Shown: positions 53,202 to 62,034, numbered from the stretch's first letter. The stretch is 64,000 nt of DNA from Polaribacter sp. Hel1_85 (GCF_000766795.1 NZ_JPDS01000001.1:5001-69000); one strand, 5' to 3'. Numbers and translations: made by a program. The notes: generated from the letters alone by a model not told the origin.

Positions 53202-53233
53202 AAAAAACCACAATCAATTTGATTGTGGTTTTG
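53202..53233 (-). terminator. dnaN terminator
   Basis: AAAACCACAATCAA pairs with TTGATTGTGGTTTT around one base; the A6 at 53202-53207 gives a U-tract on the minus strand. Confidence 0.8.
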
Positions 53234-53246
53234 TTTTATGTTATTT

Positions 53247-53309
53247 GTCATTTCGAGCTTGTCGAGAAATCTTTATTAAGAGATTCCTCCATTTTAGTCG
53301 GAATGACAG
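53247..53309. repeat. Intergenic repeat, GTCATTTCGAG...CGGAATGACA type, copy 1
   Basis: TGTCATTTCGAGCTTGTCGA, GAAATCTTTATTAAGAGATTCCTCC, ATTTTAGTCGGAATGACAGA. Long imperfect palindrome between dnaN and its terminator. Recurs at 63454-63534 with the same AGAGATTCCTCC core. Related to the GTCATTGCGA element nested at 2297-2338. Confidence 0.65.
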
Positions 53310-53314
53310 ACTCT

Positions 53315-54433
53315 TTAATTATTCAACATAACAGGCATTACAAGCATTGTAACTTGCTCACCTTCATCTGTACCATCAATAGGTGTTAAAATTCCTGCTC
53401 TGTTTGGTAAAGACATTTCAATTAATACTTCGCTAGAACTTAAGTTGTTTAACATTTCGCTTAAAAAACGAGAGTTAAAACCAATTTGCATATCATCACC
53501 TTGATAATCGCAACTTAAACGTTCATCTGCTTTATTAGAAAAATCTAAATCTTCAGCAGAAATGTTTAATTCTGTTCCTGCCATTTTTAAACGAATCTGA
53601 TGTGTTGTTTTACTAGAGAAAATAGAAACACGTCTTACAGAGTTTAAGAAAGAAGCTCTATCTACCGTTAATTTATTTGGATTTTCCTTAGGAATTACCG
53701 CTTCGTAATTTGGATATTTTCCATCAATTAAACGACAAACTAAAACTACGTTATCAAACGTAAATTTTGCATTTGCATCATTATATTCAATAGTTACATC
53801 ACTATCAGAACCACTTAAAATTCCTTTTAATAAATTTAAAGGTTTCTTTGGCATAATGAATTCTGCAGTTTGATCTGCAGTTACATCTGTTCTAGAATAT
53901 TTTACCAATTTATGAGCATCAGTAGCAACAAAAGTTAAACTTTGCGAACTAAATTGAAAGAATACTCCACTCATTACAGGTCTTAAATCGTCATTTCCTG
54001 CTGCAAAAATTGTTTTAGAAATTGCAGTTCCTAAAATATTTGCGGGTACCACAGTTGTACTTGGTGATGCTAATGAAACCGCTTTTGGAAACTCATCGCC
54101 ACCAAAATAAGCCATGTCATATTTACCTTGATCAGAACTAATTTCAATCGTATTATCACCTTCTGTTTTAAACGTTAAAGGTTGGTTTGGAAACGTTTTT
54201 AAAGTATCTAATAATAAACGTGCAGAAACAGCAATAGAACCAGAACTTTCGCTTTCTACTTCAACTACAGAACTCATAGTTGTTTCTAAATCTGATGCAG
54301 AAACTTTTAATTCATTTTCAGACAATTCAAATAAGAAGTTATCTAAAATTGGTAAAGTGTTGTTGCTATTTATAACGCCGCCTAAAACTTGTAATTGTTT
54401 TAATAATTGCGAACTTGATACAATAAATTTCAT
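53315..54433 (-). CDS. dnaN: DNA polymerase III subunit beta (sliding clamp)
   Basis: A 372-residue ring-forming clamp: MKFIVSSSQLLKQLQVLGGV, LPILDNFLFE, EVESESSGSIAVSARLLLDT, ATDAHKLVKYSRT, MPKKPLNLLKGIL and the C-terminal LVMPVMLNN. All three clamp domains are present. dnaA is not adjacent, which is usual in this phylum. A TATATTTG -7 box lies at 54460-54467 (minus strand). Confidence 0.95.
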   Translation of the reverse strand: MKFIVSSSQLLKQLQVLGGVINSNNTLPILDNFLFELSENELKVSASDLETTMSSVVEVESESSGSIAVSARLLLDTLKTFPNQPLTFKTEGDNTIEISSDQGKYDMAYFGGDEFPKAVSLASPSTTVVPANILGTAISKTIFAAGNDDLRPVMSGVFFQFSSQSLTFVATDAHKLVKYSRTDVTADQTAEFIMPKKPLNLLKGILSGSDSDVTIEYNDANAKFTFDNVVLVCRLIDGKYPNYEAVIPKENPNKLTVDRASFLNSVRRVSIFSSKTTHQIRLKMAGTELNISAEDLDFSNKADERLSCDYQGDDMQIGFNSRFLSEMLNNLSSSEVLIEMSLPNRAGILTPIDGTDEGEQVTMLVMPVMLNN

Positions 54434-54581
54434 TGATTTTCTTTTCTTGATTATTCTTACAAATATAACCTTATTAAGTGATTTTAAAAATTAATTTATT
54501 AACAGGTTATGAGCATTTTGTTGATGAATATTTTAAACGTTATAATTATGTTAATTGAAGGTGTTTCGCACATAAAAAAGC

Positions 54582-54589
54582 TATTTTTG
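54582..54589 (+). promoter_or_regulatory. Candidate -7 box upstream of the PIG-L gene
   Basis: TATTTTTG fits TAnnTTTG, about 110 bases before the PIG-L start codon. If used, the perfect hairpin at 54630-54674 would be in the 5' leader. Confidence 0.35.
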
Positions 54590-54622
54590 TTTTCATTGAT
54601 ATCTTTTTTCTAAGAAAATAGT

Positions 54623-54682
54623 TGTCTCCTCGAGCGCAGTCGAGAGGTTGTATTTAGGTCTCGACTGCGCTCGACCTGACAG
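54623..54682. repeat. Perfect-stem palindrome before the PIG-L gene (CTCGAGCGCAGTCGAG type)
   Basis: TCGAGCGCAGTCGAGA (54630-54645) pairs exactly over 16 bp with TCTCGACTGCGCTCGA (54659-54674), loop GGTTGTATTTAGG. The GC-rich arms stand out from the AT-rich surroundings. Ends GTCTCC/GACCTGACAG resemble the other palindrome families. It ends 17 bases before the start codon at 54699. Confidence 0.75.
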
Positions 54683-54698
54683 AAACTAACCAAGTTTT

Positions 54699-57224
54699 AT
54701 GAAGAAATTATTGTTATTTATTTGTTCCTTTCTATTGATATCATTGAGTTTGTTTGCTCAAAAACCTAAAAAACTAACTTCGAATCAAATTTATGAGAAA
54801 ATTCAGAAACTGAATTTTTTAGGAACAGCTTTATATGTTGCTGCGCATCCAGATGATGAAAACACGCGTTTAATTGCATTTTTAGCAAATAATGTAAAAG
54901 CAAGAACTGGTTATTTATCGTTAACTAGAGGAGATGGAGGTCAGAATTTAATTGGTCCAGAAATTAGAGAATTGTTAGGTGTTATTAGAACTCAAGAATT
55001 ATTAGCAGCAAGAAATGTTGATGGTGGAGAACAATTGTTTTCTAGAGCAAATGATTTTGGATACTCTAAACATCCAGATGAAACTTTAAAAATTTGGGAC
55101 AAAGAAAAAGTGTTGAGTGATGTTGTTTGGGCAATTAGAACTTTTAAACCAGATGTAATTATCAATAGATTCGATCATAGAACTCCAGGAACAACTCACG
55201 GACATCATACAAGTTCTGCTATGTTAAGTGTAGCAGCTTTTGATTTGGCTAAAGACAAAAATCAATTTAAAGAACAATTAAAATATACAGATACTTGGCA
55301 ACCAAAACGTTTGTTTCAAAATACTTCTTCTTGGTTTTATAGAGGTAGAGAAGCAGAATTTAAAAAGGCTACTAAAGGTTTTACTAAGTTTGATATTGGC
55401 GTGTATTATCCGTTAAAGGGTTTGTCTAATAACGAGTTGGCATCTATTGCAAGCAGCCAACATTTATGTCAAGGTTTTGGGAGATTAACAACAAGAGGAG
55501 AACAATTTGAATATGTAGAATTGTTAAAAGGTAGTCCTTTAAAAGATAAAAATGATATTTTTTCTGGAATTAATACAACTTGGAATCGTTTAAAAAATGG
55601 TGGAGAAATTGGTGATATTTTATATGAAGTTGAAAATAATTTCGATTTTGTAAATCCGTCTAAACATTTGCCAAAACTGTTAGAAGCTTATGATAAAATT
55701 AATCTTTTGTCTGATGCTCATTGGCGAGATTTAAAGTTAAAGCAAATAAAAGAAATTATAGAAGCTTGTGCAGGTTTGTATTTAGAGGTTTCTGCAACAA
55801 GTTCTAGCGGAATTCCGAATTCTGAAATAGACATTAATTTAGAAGTTTTAAATAGAAGCAATATTACATCATACTTGTATTCTTACAGTTTTTCTCAAGG
55901 AAAACATAGAACAATTGAAGAAGTAGAAAAGCCATTAGAGAATAATAAAAAAATTACTTTAAAAGGGAAATATCCTATTACAAACACCAATTTTTCTGCA
56001 CCTTATTGGTTAGAAAAAGAAGCTAGTTTGGGAATGTATACGGTAGATAATCAACAATTAATTGGTAACCCAGAAACCCAAAGACCTTTGCAGATTACTT
56101 TTAATTTAAATATTTGGGAACATGATATTTCTTTTACTAAAAATGTAATTTACAGATATTCTCAAAGAGATAAAGGTGAAATTTATGAGCCTTTTGAAGT
56201 TTTACCAAAAGTGACTACAAAGTTAAAAGATAAAGTGATTATTTTTTCTGATAATACACCACAAGAAGTTTTGGTAGAAGTTAGAGCAGGAGCAAATAAT
56301 GTAAAAGGAAATGTAAAATTAAATATTCCAACAAGTTGGGATGTTTCTCCTAAAGAAATTAGTTTTAATATCGATCAAAAAGATGATAAACAAACTATTG
56401 CCTTTTTGGTAACTCCACCAAAAAATCAATCTGAAGGAAAGTTAGCAGTTGTAGCAACTTCTGAAGGAAAAACATACAAAAAAGAATTGATTGAAATTAA
56501 TTACAATCACATTCCGAAACAATCTGTTTTATCAAATTCTGAAGCTAAAATTGTACGATTAAATATTAAAAAAGCAGGAAATTATATTGGTTATATAAAA
56601 GGAGCAGGAGATGTTGTTCCTGAAAGTTTACGCCAGATAGGATATACTGTTGTAGAAATTAATCCTGAAGAAATTAATTCTGAAAATCTTAAAAAATACG
56701 ATGCAATTGTATTAGGAATTAGAGCTTATAATGTGGTTAAAGAATTGAAATTCAAACAAAAATTCTTGTTAGAATATGTTGAAAAAGGAGGAAACATGAT
56801 TGTACAATATAATACCAATAGAAATGTTGATGTTGCAGCTCCTTTTTCATTAAAGTTATCTAGAGATAGAGTTACAGATGAGTTTGCAGAAGTGCGAATT
56901 TTAGATAAAAATAATTCGCTTTTAAATTTTCCTAATCAAATTACAAATAACGATTTTAAAGGTTGGGTACAAGAACGCGGTTTGTATTTTCCTAATTCTT
57001 GGAGTAAAGAATACACACCAATTTTGTCTATGAATGATAAAGGTGAAACTGCTAAAAATGGAAGTTTACTAATTGCTAAATATGGTAAAGGAAATTACAT
57101 TTATACAGGTTTAAGTTTCTTTAGAGAATTACCTGCAGGAGTTTCTGGAGCATACAAATTGTTTGCAAATATGTTGTCTGTTGGTAAAAGTAATGTTGAA
57201 ATAAAACAAGAAATTAAAAAATAA
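54699..57224 (+). CDS. PIG-L (LmbE-like) deacetylase with C-terminal ThuA/glutamine-amidotransferase-like domain
   Basis: An 841-residue exported protein (signal MKKLLLFICSFLLISLSLFAQ). The PIG-L zinc hydrolase domain (about 45-300) has AAHPDDENTRLIAF, RGDGGQNLIGPEIRELLG, VIINRFDHRT and THGHHTSSAML, the usual Asp/His ligands. A beta-rich middle (about 370-600, NEW3-like) follows. The last 220 residues (SLRQIGYTVVEINPEEINSE, YDAIVLGIRAYNVV, GGNMIVQYNTNRN, GKGNYIYTGLSFFRELPAG) look ThuA/amidotransferase-like without an evident Cys nucleophile. It probably deacetylates an N-acetylated sugar; neighbours are a symporter and an oxidoreductase. Confidence 0.85.
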   Translation: MKKLLLFICSFLLISLSLFAQKPKKLTSNQIYEKIQKLNFLGTALYVAAHPDDENTRLIAFLANNVKARTGYLSLTRGDGGQNLIGPEIRELLGVIRTQELLAARNVDGGEQLFSRANDFGYSKHPDETLKIWDKEKVLSDVVWAIRTFKPDVIINRFDHRTPGTTHGHHTSSAMLSVAAFDLAKDKNQFKEQLKYTDTWQPKRLFQNTSSWFYRGREAEFKKATKGFTKFDIGVYYPLKGLSNNELASIASSQHLCQGFGRLTTRGEQFEYVELLKGSPLKDKNDIFSGINTTWNRLKNGGEIGDILYEVENNFDFVNPSKHLPKLLEAYDKINLLSDAHWRDLKLKQIKEIIEACAGLYLEVSATSSSGIPNSEIDINLEVLNRSNITSYLYSYSFSQGKHRTIEEVEKPLENNKKITLKGKYPITNTNFSAPYWLEKEASLGMYTVDNQQLIGNPETQRPLQITFNLNIWEHDISFTKNVIYRYSQRDKGEIYEPFEVLPKVTTKLKDKVIIFSDNTPQEVLVEVRAGANNVKGNVKLNIPTSWDVSPKEISFNIDQKDDKQTIAFLVTPPKNQSEGKLAVVATSEGKTYKKELIEINYNHIPKQSVLSNSEAKIVRLNIKKAGNYIGYIKGAGDVVPESLRQIGYTVVEINPEEINSENLKKYDAIVLGIRAYNVVKELKFKQKFLLEYVEKGGNMIVQYNTNRNVDVAAPFSLKLSRDRVTDEFAEVRILDKNNSLLNFPNQITNNDFKGWVQERGLYFPNSWSKEYTPILSMNDKGETAKNGSLLIAKYGKGNYIYTGLSFFRELPAGVSGAYKLFANMLSVGKSNVEIKQEIKK

Positions 57225-57268
57225 TTAATTTTCTATTATTCTCGAAAAGAAAATAAAGTTAGCAAACA

Positions 57269-57399
57269 AGTTTAGCCCTGATTGAGCGGTTTGTTTGAGC
57301 TCTTTTTTAGTGTCAGTTCGAGTGAATTTGTGAAGAATGAGCAAATTTGTATCGAGAACAAACTAAAAAAAGCGAGTAGCGAAAGCAGGAAATAGCTTC
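57269..57399 (+). repeat. Composite intergenic repeat, copy 3 with a nested palindrome
   Basis: Outer ends AGTTTAGCCCTGATTGAGCGG and GCGAAAGCAGGAAATAGCTTC match copy 1; the inner stem GCTCTTTTTTAGT pairs with ACTAAAAAAAGCGAG. The loop is exactly a copy of the other family: GTCAGTTCGAGTGAATTTG ... CAAATTTGTATCGAGAAC (57312-57359). It ends 15 bases before the 35-residue membrane-protein gene. Confidence 0.78.
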
Positions 57400-57413
57400 A
57401 AAAAAATAATAAG

Positions 57414-57521
57414 ATGAAAGAACAAAAATACAATTGGAAAAAAGAGTACTCGTTGGTTTTAATTGCCAATGTAATTTACATTATTGCGTTTTATTTTATC
57501 ACTAATTATTTTACAATTTAG
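57414..57521 (+). CDS. 35-residue single-helix membrane protein
   Basis: Begins ATG at 57414 with MKEQKYNWKKEYSLVLIAN and continues VIYIIAFYFITNYFTI to TAG at 57519-57521. It has a basic N-terminus (NWKKEY) and one hydrophobic segment of about 20 residues. The next gene (symporter) starts 3 bases after its stop. Tight spacing, membrane character and clean frame suggest a small subunit or regulator of the transporter. Too short for homology-free certainty. Confidence 0.6.
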   Translation: MKEQKYNWKKEYSLVLIANVIYIIAFYFITNYFTI

Positions 57522-57524
57522 TCT

Positions 57525-59249
57525 ATGGAAATTGCAAGTAAATTACATTATATTGATTGGATTATTCTTTCTGTAACGCTTGTTTTTATTGTTGCTTACG
57601 GAACTTATGTAACTCGTAAAAATGCCAACGTAACAGATTATATAAAAGGTGGTAGCGATTCTAAATGGTGGACCATTGGTTTGTCTGTGATGGCAACTCA
57701 GGCAAGTGCAATTACATTTTTATCTACACCTGGACAAGCGTTTCATAGCGGAATGGGTTTTGTGCAATTTTACTTTGGTTTGCCAATTGCAATGGTAATT
57801 ATTTGTGTGGTTTTTATTCCTATTTATCATAAGTTAAAGGTTTATACTGCTTATGAATTTTTAGAAGGTAGATTCGATTTAAAGACCAGAAGTTTAGCGG
57901 CAATTTTATTTTTAGTTCAAAGAGGTTTAGCAGCAGGAATTACCATTTTTGCTCCTGCAATAATTCTATCTGCAGTATTAGATTGGGATTTATTAACATT
58001 AAATATTATCATTGGTTTTTTAGTGATTATTTACACCGTTTCTGGAGGAACAAAAGCTGTAAATGTTACTCAGAAACAGCAAATGATTATCATTTTTATA
58101 GGTATGTTAATTGCATTTTTTATGATTATGAGTCAATTACCAGAGAATATTACGTTTACAAATGCTTTAGAAATTGCAGGCGCAAGTAATAAAATGGAAG
58201 TGCTAGATTTTTCTTTTGATTTAAGTAACAGATATACAGTTTGGACAGGTATTCTTGGTGGAACTTTTTTAATGCTTTCTTATTTTGGAACAGATCAGAG
58301 TCAAGTACAGCGTTATTTGTCTGGAAAATCGGTTAGAGAAAGTCAGTTAGGTTTAATTTTTAATGGATTATTAAAAGTGCCAATGCAGTTTTTTATTCTG
58401 TTAATTGGTGTTATGGTTTTTGTTTTTTATCAATTTAATGCATCGCCTTTAAATTTTAATCCTACAGCAAATGAAGAAGTTTTAAAATCTGAATTTGTTA
58501 CAGAGTATCAAGCTTTAGAAAAGGAACATATTAAAATTGAAAATGATAAAAGAGCGCTTTTTGTTGATGGTTTTCAAATTGATGAAAAAGAGCAAATTCA
58601 ATCTTTAAATAAAAGAGATTTAGCTTTAAAAGAATCAGCTAAAGAAATTATAAAAAAGGTTGATGAAAAATCAATTAAAAAAATAGAATCGAATGATAAA
58701 GATTATGTGTTTATCCATTTTATTTTAAACAATTTACCAAGAGGATTAATTGGGCTTTTGTTGGCGGTAATTTTATCTGCAGCAATGTCATCAACTGCAT
58801 CAGAATTAAATGCGTTGGCAAGTACAACTGCCATAGATTTATACAAGCGAAATGTAAAAGAAGAGAAGAGTGAAACGCATTATGTAAAAGCATCTAAATG
58901 GTTTACGTTGGCTTGGGGAATCATTGCGATTTCTGTGGCTTGTGTTGCCAATTTGTTTGATAATTTAATTCAGTTAGTAAACATAATTGGTTCTATTTTC
59001 TATGGAAATGTTTTAGGGATTTTCTTGTTGGCATTTTTTATAAAGTTTGTAAAAGGAAATGCCGTTTTTATAGCAGCTTTAATTACACAAGCTTTAATTA
59101 TTACGGTTTTTCTATTAGATTGGTTACCGTATTTATGGTTAAATTTATTAGGATGTGTTCTAGTAATGGGAATTGCGATTATACTTCAAACATTTCTTCC
59201 TACAAAAGAACATAATAGCGATAATTTAGAAACAATAGGAATTGAGTAA
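57525..59249 (+). CDS. Sodium:solute symporter family protein
   Basis: A 574-residue inner-membrane transporter with about 13-14 helices. KGGSDSKWWTIGLSVMATQA (SSS motif of the first core helix), YTAYEFLEGRFDLKTR, YTVSGGTKAVNVTQKQQMII and GTDQSQVQRYLSGKSVRESQ (sodium-site region) are typical. A charged helical loop of about 75 residues (about 320-395, EYQALEKEHIKIENDKRALF) is inserted before ILSAAMSSTASELNALAST. The substrate could be a sugar or sialic-acid-like compound; its neighbours (PIG-L, Gfo/Idh/MocA) favour a carbohydrate. Confidence 0.9.
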   Translation: MEIASKLHYIDWIILSVTLVFIVAYGTYVTRKNANVTDYIKGGSDSKWWTIGLSVMATQASAITFLSTPGQAFHSGMGFVQFYFGLPIAMVIICVVFIPIYHKLKVYTAYEFLEGRFDLKTRSLAAILFLVQRGLAAGITIFAPAIILSAVLDWDLLTLNIIIGFLVIIYTVSGGTKAVNVTQKQQMIIIFIGMLIAFFMIMSQLPENITFTNALEIAGASNKMEVLDFSFDLSNRYTVWTGILGGTFLMLSYFGTDQSQVQRYLSGKSVRESQLGLIFNGLLKVPMQFFILLIGVMVFVFYQFNASPLNFNPTANEEVLKSEFVTEYQALEKEHIKIENDKRALFVDGFQIDEKEQIQSLNKRDLALKESAKEIIKKVDEKSIKKIESNDKDYVFIHFILNNLPRGLIGLLLAVILSAAMSSTASELNALASTTAIDLYKRNVKEEKSETHYVKASKWFTLAWGIIAISVACVANLFDNLIQLVNIIGSIFYGNVLGIFLLAFFIKFVKGNAVFIAALITQALIITVFLLDWLPYLWLNLLGCVLVMGIAIILQTFLPTKEHNSDNLETIGIE

Positions 59250-59252
59250 ATT

Positions 59253-60224
59253 ATGAAAAATAGAAAAATACGTTGGGGAATTATTGGTTTAGGAAGTATC
59301 GCAAATAAATTCGCGACAGATTTAGCAACTATTAAAAATGCAGAATTAGTTGCAGTTGCATCTAGAAATCAAGAAAAAGCACATGAATTTGCCAAAAAAT
59401 ACAATTCAAAAAAAGCGTATAATTCTTATGAAGCATTAGCAAAAGATGTTGAGGTTGATGCAGTGTATATTGCAACTCCACACAGTTTTCATAAAGAGCA
59501 TTCTATACTTTGTTTACAACATAAAAAAGCAGTTTTATGTGAAAAACCTTTTGCTATGAATTTGGAAGAGGTAGAAGAGATGATTGCTGTTGCAAAAGAG
59601 AATAATGTATTGTTAATGGAAGCGTTATGGACCTATTTTTTACCTCATTATATCTATGTTTTAGATTTAGTAAAATCAGAAAAATTTGGTGAGGTTTTAA
59701 AACTAGAAGCAGATTTTGGCTTCTCTAGAGAATTTGATAATAATAGCAGATTATTTAAAAAAGAAGTTGGTGGAGGTAGTTTATTAGATATTGGTATTTA
59801 TCCAATATTTGCAGCTTTATCTACTTTAGGAAAACCAAATTCTATTGATGCAAATGCAACTTTTTTTGATAACGGAGCTGACTCTGAATGTAATATGACT
59901 TTCAATTATAAAGACATAAAAGCAGTTCTAAAAAGCACTATAGTAGAAGATATGGCAACAGAAGCAATTTTTACTTGTGAAAAAGGAATTATAAAAATAA
60001 ACACCATGTTTCATATGCCTACAACTGTAACTATTATAGAAAAAGGCAAGGAGGAAACTATTGATTTTAATTATAAAACAATCGGTTACAATTTTGAAAC
60101 TGAACATTTCAATAATCTCTTAAGAGAAAATAAAAAAGAAAGCAATATAATGACTTTTGAGTTCTCTAAAAATTTGATTAAAACATTAGATTCTGTAAGA
60201 GAAATTATTGGTTTGGAGTATTAG
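59253..60224 (+). CDS. Gfo/Idh/MocA family NAD(P)-dependent oxidoreductase
   Basis: A 323-residue dehydrogenase: IRWGIIGLGSIANKFATDL (Rossmann GxGxxA/S), VEVDAVYIATPHSFH, AVLCEKPFAMNLEEVEEMIA (catalytic Lys in EKP), LMEALWTYFLPH and GGGSLLDIGIYPI. Resembles trans-dihydrodiol/glucose-fructose oxidoreductase-type members. It is 3 bases after the symporter, thus one operon. The 3' end overlaps the convergent methyltransferase gene by 20 bases. Confidence 0.9.
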   Translation: MKNRKIRWGIIGLGSIANKFATDLATIKNAELVAVASRNQEKAHEFAKKYNSKKAYNSYEALAKDVEVDAVYIATPHSFHKEHSILCLQHKKAVLCEKPFAMNLEEVEEMIAVAKENNVLLMEALWTYFLPHYIYVLDLVKSEKFGEVLKLEADFGFSREFDNNSRLFKKEVGGGSLLDIGIYPIFAALSTLGKPNSIDANATFFDNGADSECNMTFNYKDIKAVLKSTIVEDMATEAIFTCEKGIIKINTMFHMPTTVTIIEKGKEETIDFNYKTIGYNFETEHFNNLLRENKKESNIMTFEFSKNLIKTLDSVREIIGLEY

Positions 60225-60834
60225 TTTTTTTACCAATAAATCGAATTACTTTACTTTTTGCAGTATGGAATTTCCCTTCATTTAATTCTACCTCTTTTTC
60301 TTCTAATAAAATTATGTCGAAATTTGGAAATTCCTTTTTTATAGCGTCGACAGAGAATAAAAAATCAATGTTTTTTGGCCCACCAGCATTTGGGTTTTCT
60401 TTTTGAAGTTCTAAATGATTTTTACTAAAACCTTCAAGAATTAAGTATCCATTTGGTTTAATTAATTCAGCAATTTTATTGTGGTATTTGGTTATAATAT
60501 TTGGTGGAAAATGCGCAAAAATCAATGCAGCAACATCAATTTTTTCATTTGTTAGTTGCAAGTCAAATAAATCACCAACCTCATAATTTATTATGACTTC
60601 TTCTTTTTTAGCAAGTTTTAAGGCTTTCTTTTTTCCTTCAACACTAATATCAAAAGCAAAAGCATTAAATCCCTTTTTTGCAGCATAAACAGCATTTCTA
60701 CCTTCTCCTTCTGCAGGTAACAAAATGTTACCTTCTAGATTGTATTTGTCTAGCGTTTCCTGAAAGAATTGATTAGGTGCTGTTCCATATGCATACTCTT
60801 CTTCAGCATATCTGCTATTCCACATTTCTTTCAT
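60205..60834 (-). CDS. Class I SAM-dependent methyltransferase (TehB/thiopurine-type)
   Basis: A 209-residue methyltransferase: MWNSRYAEEEYAYGTAPNQF, NILLPAEGEGRNAVYAAKKG (motif I, GEGRNA), AFDISVEGKKKALKLAKKEE and LILEGFSKNHLELQ. This pattern (W..RY....YAYG..PN) is common in small detoxifying methyltransferases. Substrate not determinable. Confidence 0.85.
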   Translation of the reverse strand: MKEMWNSRYAEEEYAYGTAPNQFFQETLDKYNLEGNILLPAEGEGRNAVYAAKKGFNAFAFDISVEGKKKALKLAKKEEVIINYEVGDLFDLQLTNEKIDVAALIFAHFPPNIITKYHNKIAELIKPNGYLILEGFSKNHLELQKENPNAGGPKNIDFLFSVDAIKKEFPNFDIILLEEKEVELNEGKFHTAKSKVIRFIGKKTNTPNQ

Positions 60835-60943
60835 TTAGTTACTTTTTTAAAGTTTATTTTACAATTAAATTTAGTTGATAATTTTAACAAAGTTAGTTTT
60901 TTGTATTTATAAAATCAATTTGAAACAAAAGCTTTTTAGGACA

Positions 60944-60975
60944 AAAAAATCTCAAGTGAAAACTTGAGATTTTTA
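60944..60975 (-). terminator. Terminator of the DUF2911 gene
   Basis: AAAAATCTCAAGT (60945-60957) pairs with ACTTGAGATTTTT (60962-60974), loop GAAA; the A-run gives the U-tract on the minus strand. Confidence 0.85.
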
Positions 60976-60998
60976 AATATTTTAAAAAAGAAAACAAA

Positions 60999-61928
60999 TT
61001 ATTTTGCTCCCCATTCTTTTAAAGATGCTTTGTTCATTTTTACATACCCAGTATTTCCTGCTTTTTCAGCTAAAGCTAAAGACGCTTTTGCAGCAGCAAT
61101 TGCAGTTGCTGTTTTACCAGCTTTTGCATGAATTAAAGATTGTTGTCTTAAATACCAAAATTTAGGATCTTCTTTGGTCATTTCTATGGCTTTGTCTATC
61201 CAAGTTACTGCTTGGTTTACATCTTTATCTGCAGTTTTAAAATAAACAGCAGCATCATAATAAGCAGCAGCATTTGGCTCACCTTTCATTACTTCTTCTA
61301 TAGAAGCCATAACATTTTTATCTGTAGGCACATCAAATGACAATCCTACATAAACGTCTTCCCAAAGTAATCCAAGAACTCCAGAGTTGTTCGTTAAATC
61401 ATCAAAAGTAATGGTAAACGTTTCAATTTTTACTGGCATTATCTGTACTTTTACAGAAGTTTTGGCAACTACTTTTGTTTCATCCCATTCTTTAGGATTT
61501 CCCCAATTGCTAGAATCTGAGTACAGCATAATATCCCAAGAATCTTTATTAGGCACTGTATAAAGAGCATAAGTTCCTTTTGCTACATTTTTATCAGCAA
61601 TAATTACATCTGTGCTAAAAGTTATTTTTGTGTTAGCATTTGCACCAGTTCTCCAAGTTTTTCCATAAGGCACTAGATCACCAAAAATGGCACGTCCTTT
61701 CATACCTGGTCTAGAATATTCTACAGTAACATCCGTCAATCCTACTTTCTGTATTAATGTAGAAGCAGGACTTGGTTGAGGTGCAGAAATTTTTGCAGCA
61801 GGTGTTTTAACTATTTTTTCTACTTCCTTTTCAACAACTTCTTTAGTTTCTTTATTTTGGCAACTTGCAAGAATTAAGAAAGAAAATACGGTTAAAGTAC
61901 TTAAAAGTTTAAATGAAATTTTTCTCAT
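60999..61928 (-). CDS. DUF2911 lipoprotein with TPR-like tail
   Basis: A 309-residue lipoprotein: signal and lipobox FLILASC (Cys23), a Lys/Glu-rich linker, then DUF2911 (about 50-200: VEYSRPGMKGRAIFGDLVPY, GKTWRTGANANTKITFS, YALYTVPNKDSWDIMLYSDS). The last 90 residues (AAAYYDAAVYFKTADKDVNQ, AVTWIDKAIEMTKEDPKFWY) look like tetratricopeptide helices. Common and highly expressed in Bacteroidetes, role unknown. Confidence 0.88.
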   Translation of the reverse strand: MRKISFKLLSTLTVFSFLILASCQNKETKEVVEKEVEKIVKTPAAKISAPQPSPASTLIQKVGLTDVTVEYSRPGMKGRAIFGDLVPYGKTWRTGANANTKITFSTDVIIADKNVAKGTYALYTVPNKDSWDIMLYSDSSNWGNPKEWDETKVVAKTSVKVQIMPVKIETFTITFDDLTNNSGVLGLLWEDVYVGLSFDVPTDKNVMASIEEVMKGEPNAAAYYDAAVYFKTADKDVNQAVTWIDKAIEMTKEDPKFWYLRQQSLIHAKAGKTATAIAAAKASLALAEKAGNTGYVKMNKASLKEWGAK

Positions 61929-62008
61929 GATGTTTAGTTTTTTTAGTGTTATAAATTTACGATTTCAAAAAATGAGAAATGTTAACAAAACCTTAAAATA
62001 AGGGTTTG

Positions 62009-62016
62009 TATCTTTG
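62009..62016 (+). promoter_or_regulatory. Candidate -7 box for the aquaporin gene
   Basis: TATCTTTG fits TAnnTTTG, ending 18 bases before ATG 62035. It overlaps the start of the longer TTG-initiated frame at 62014, arguing for the shorter protein. Confidence 0.5.
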
Positions 62017-62034
62017 TGCTTATTTTTTAAAACA

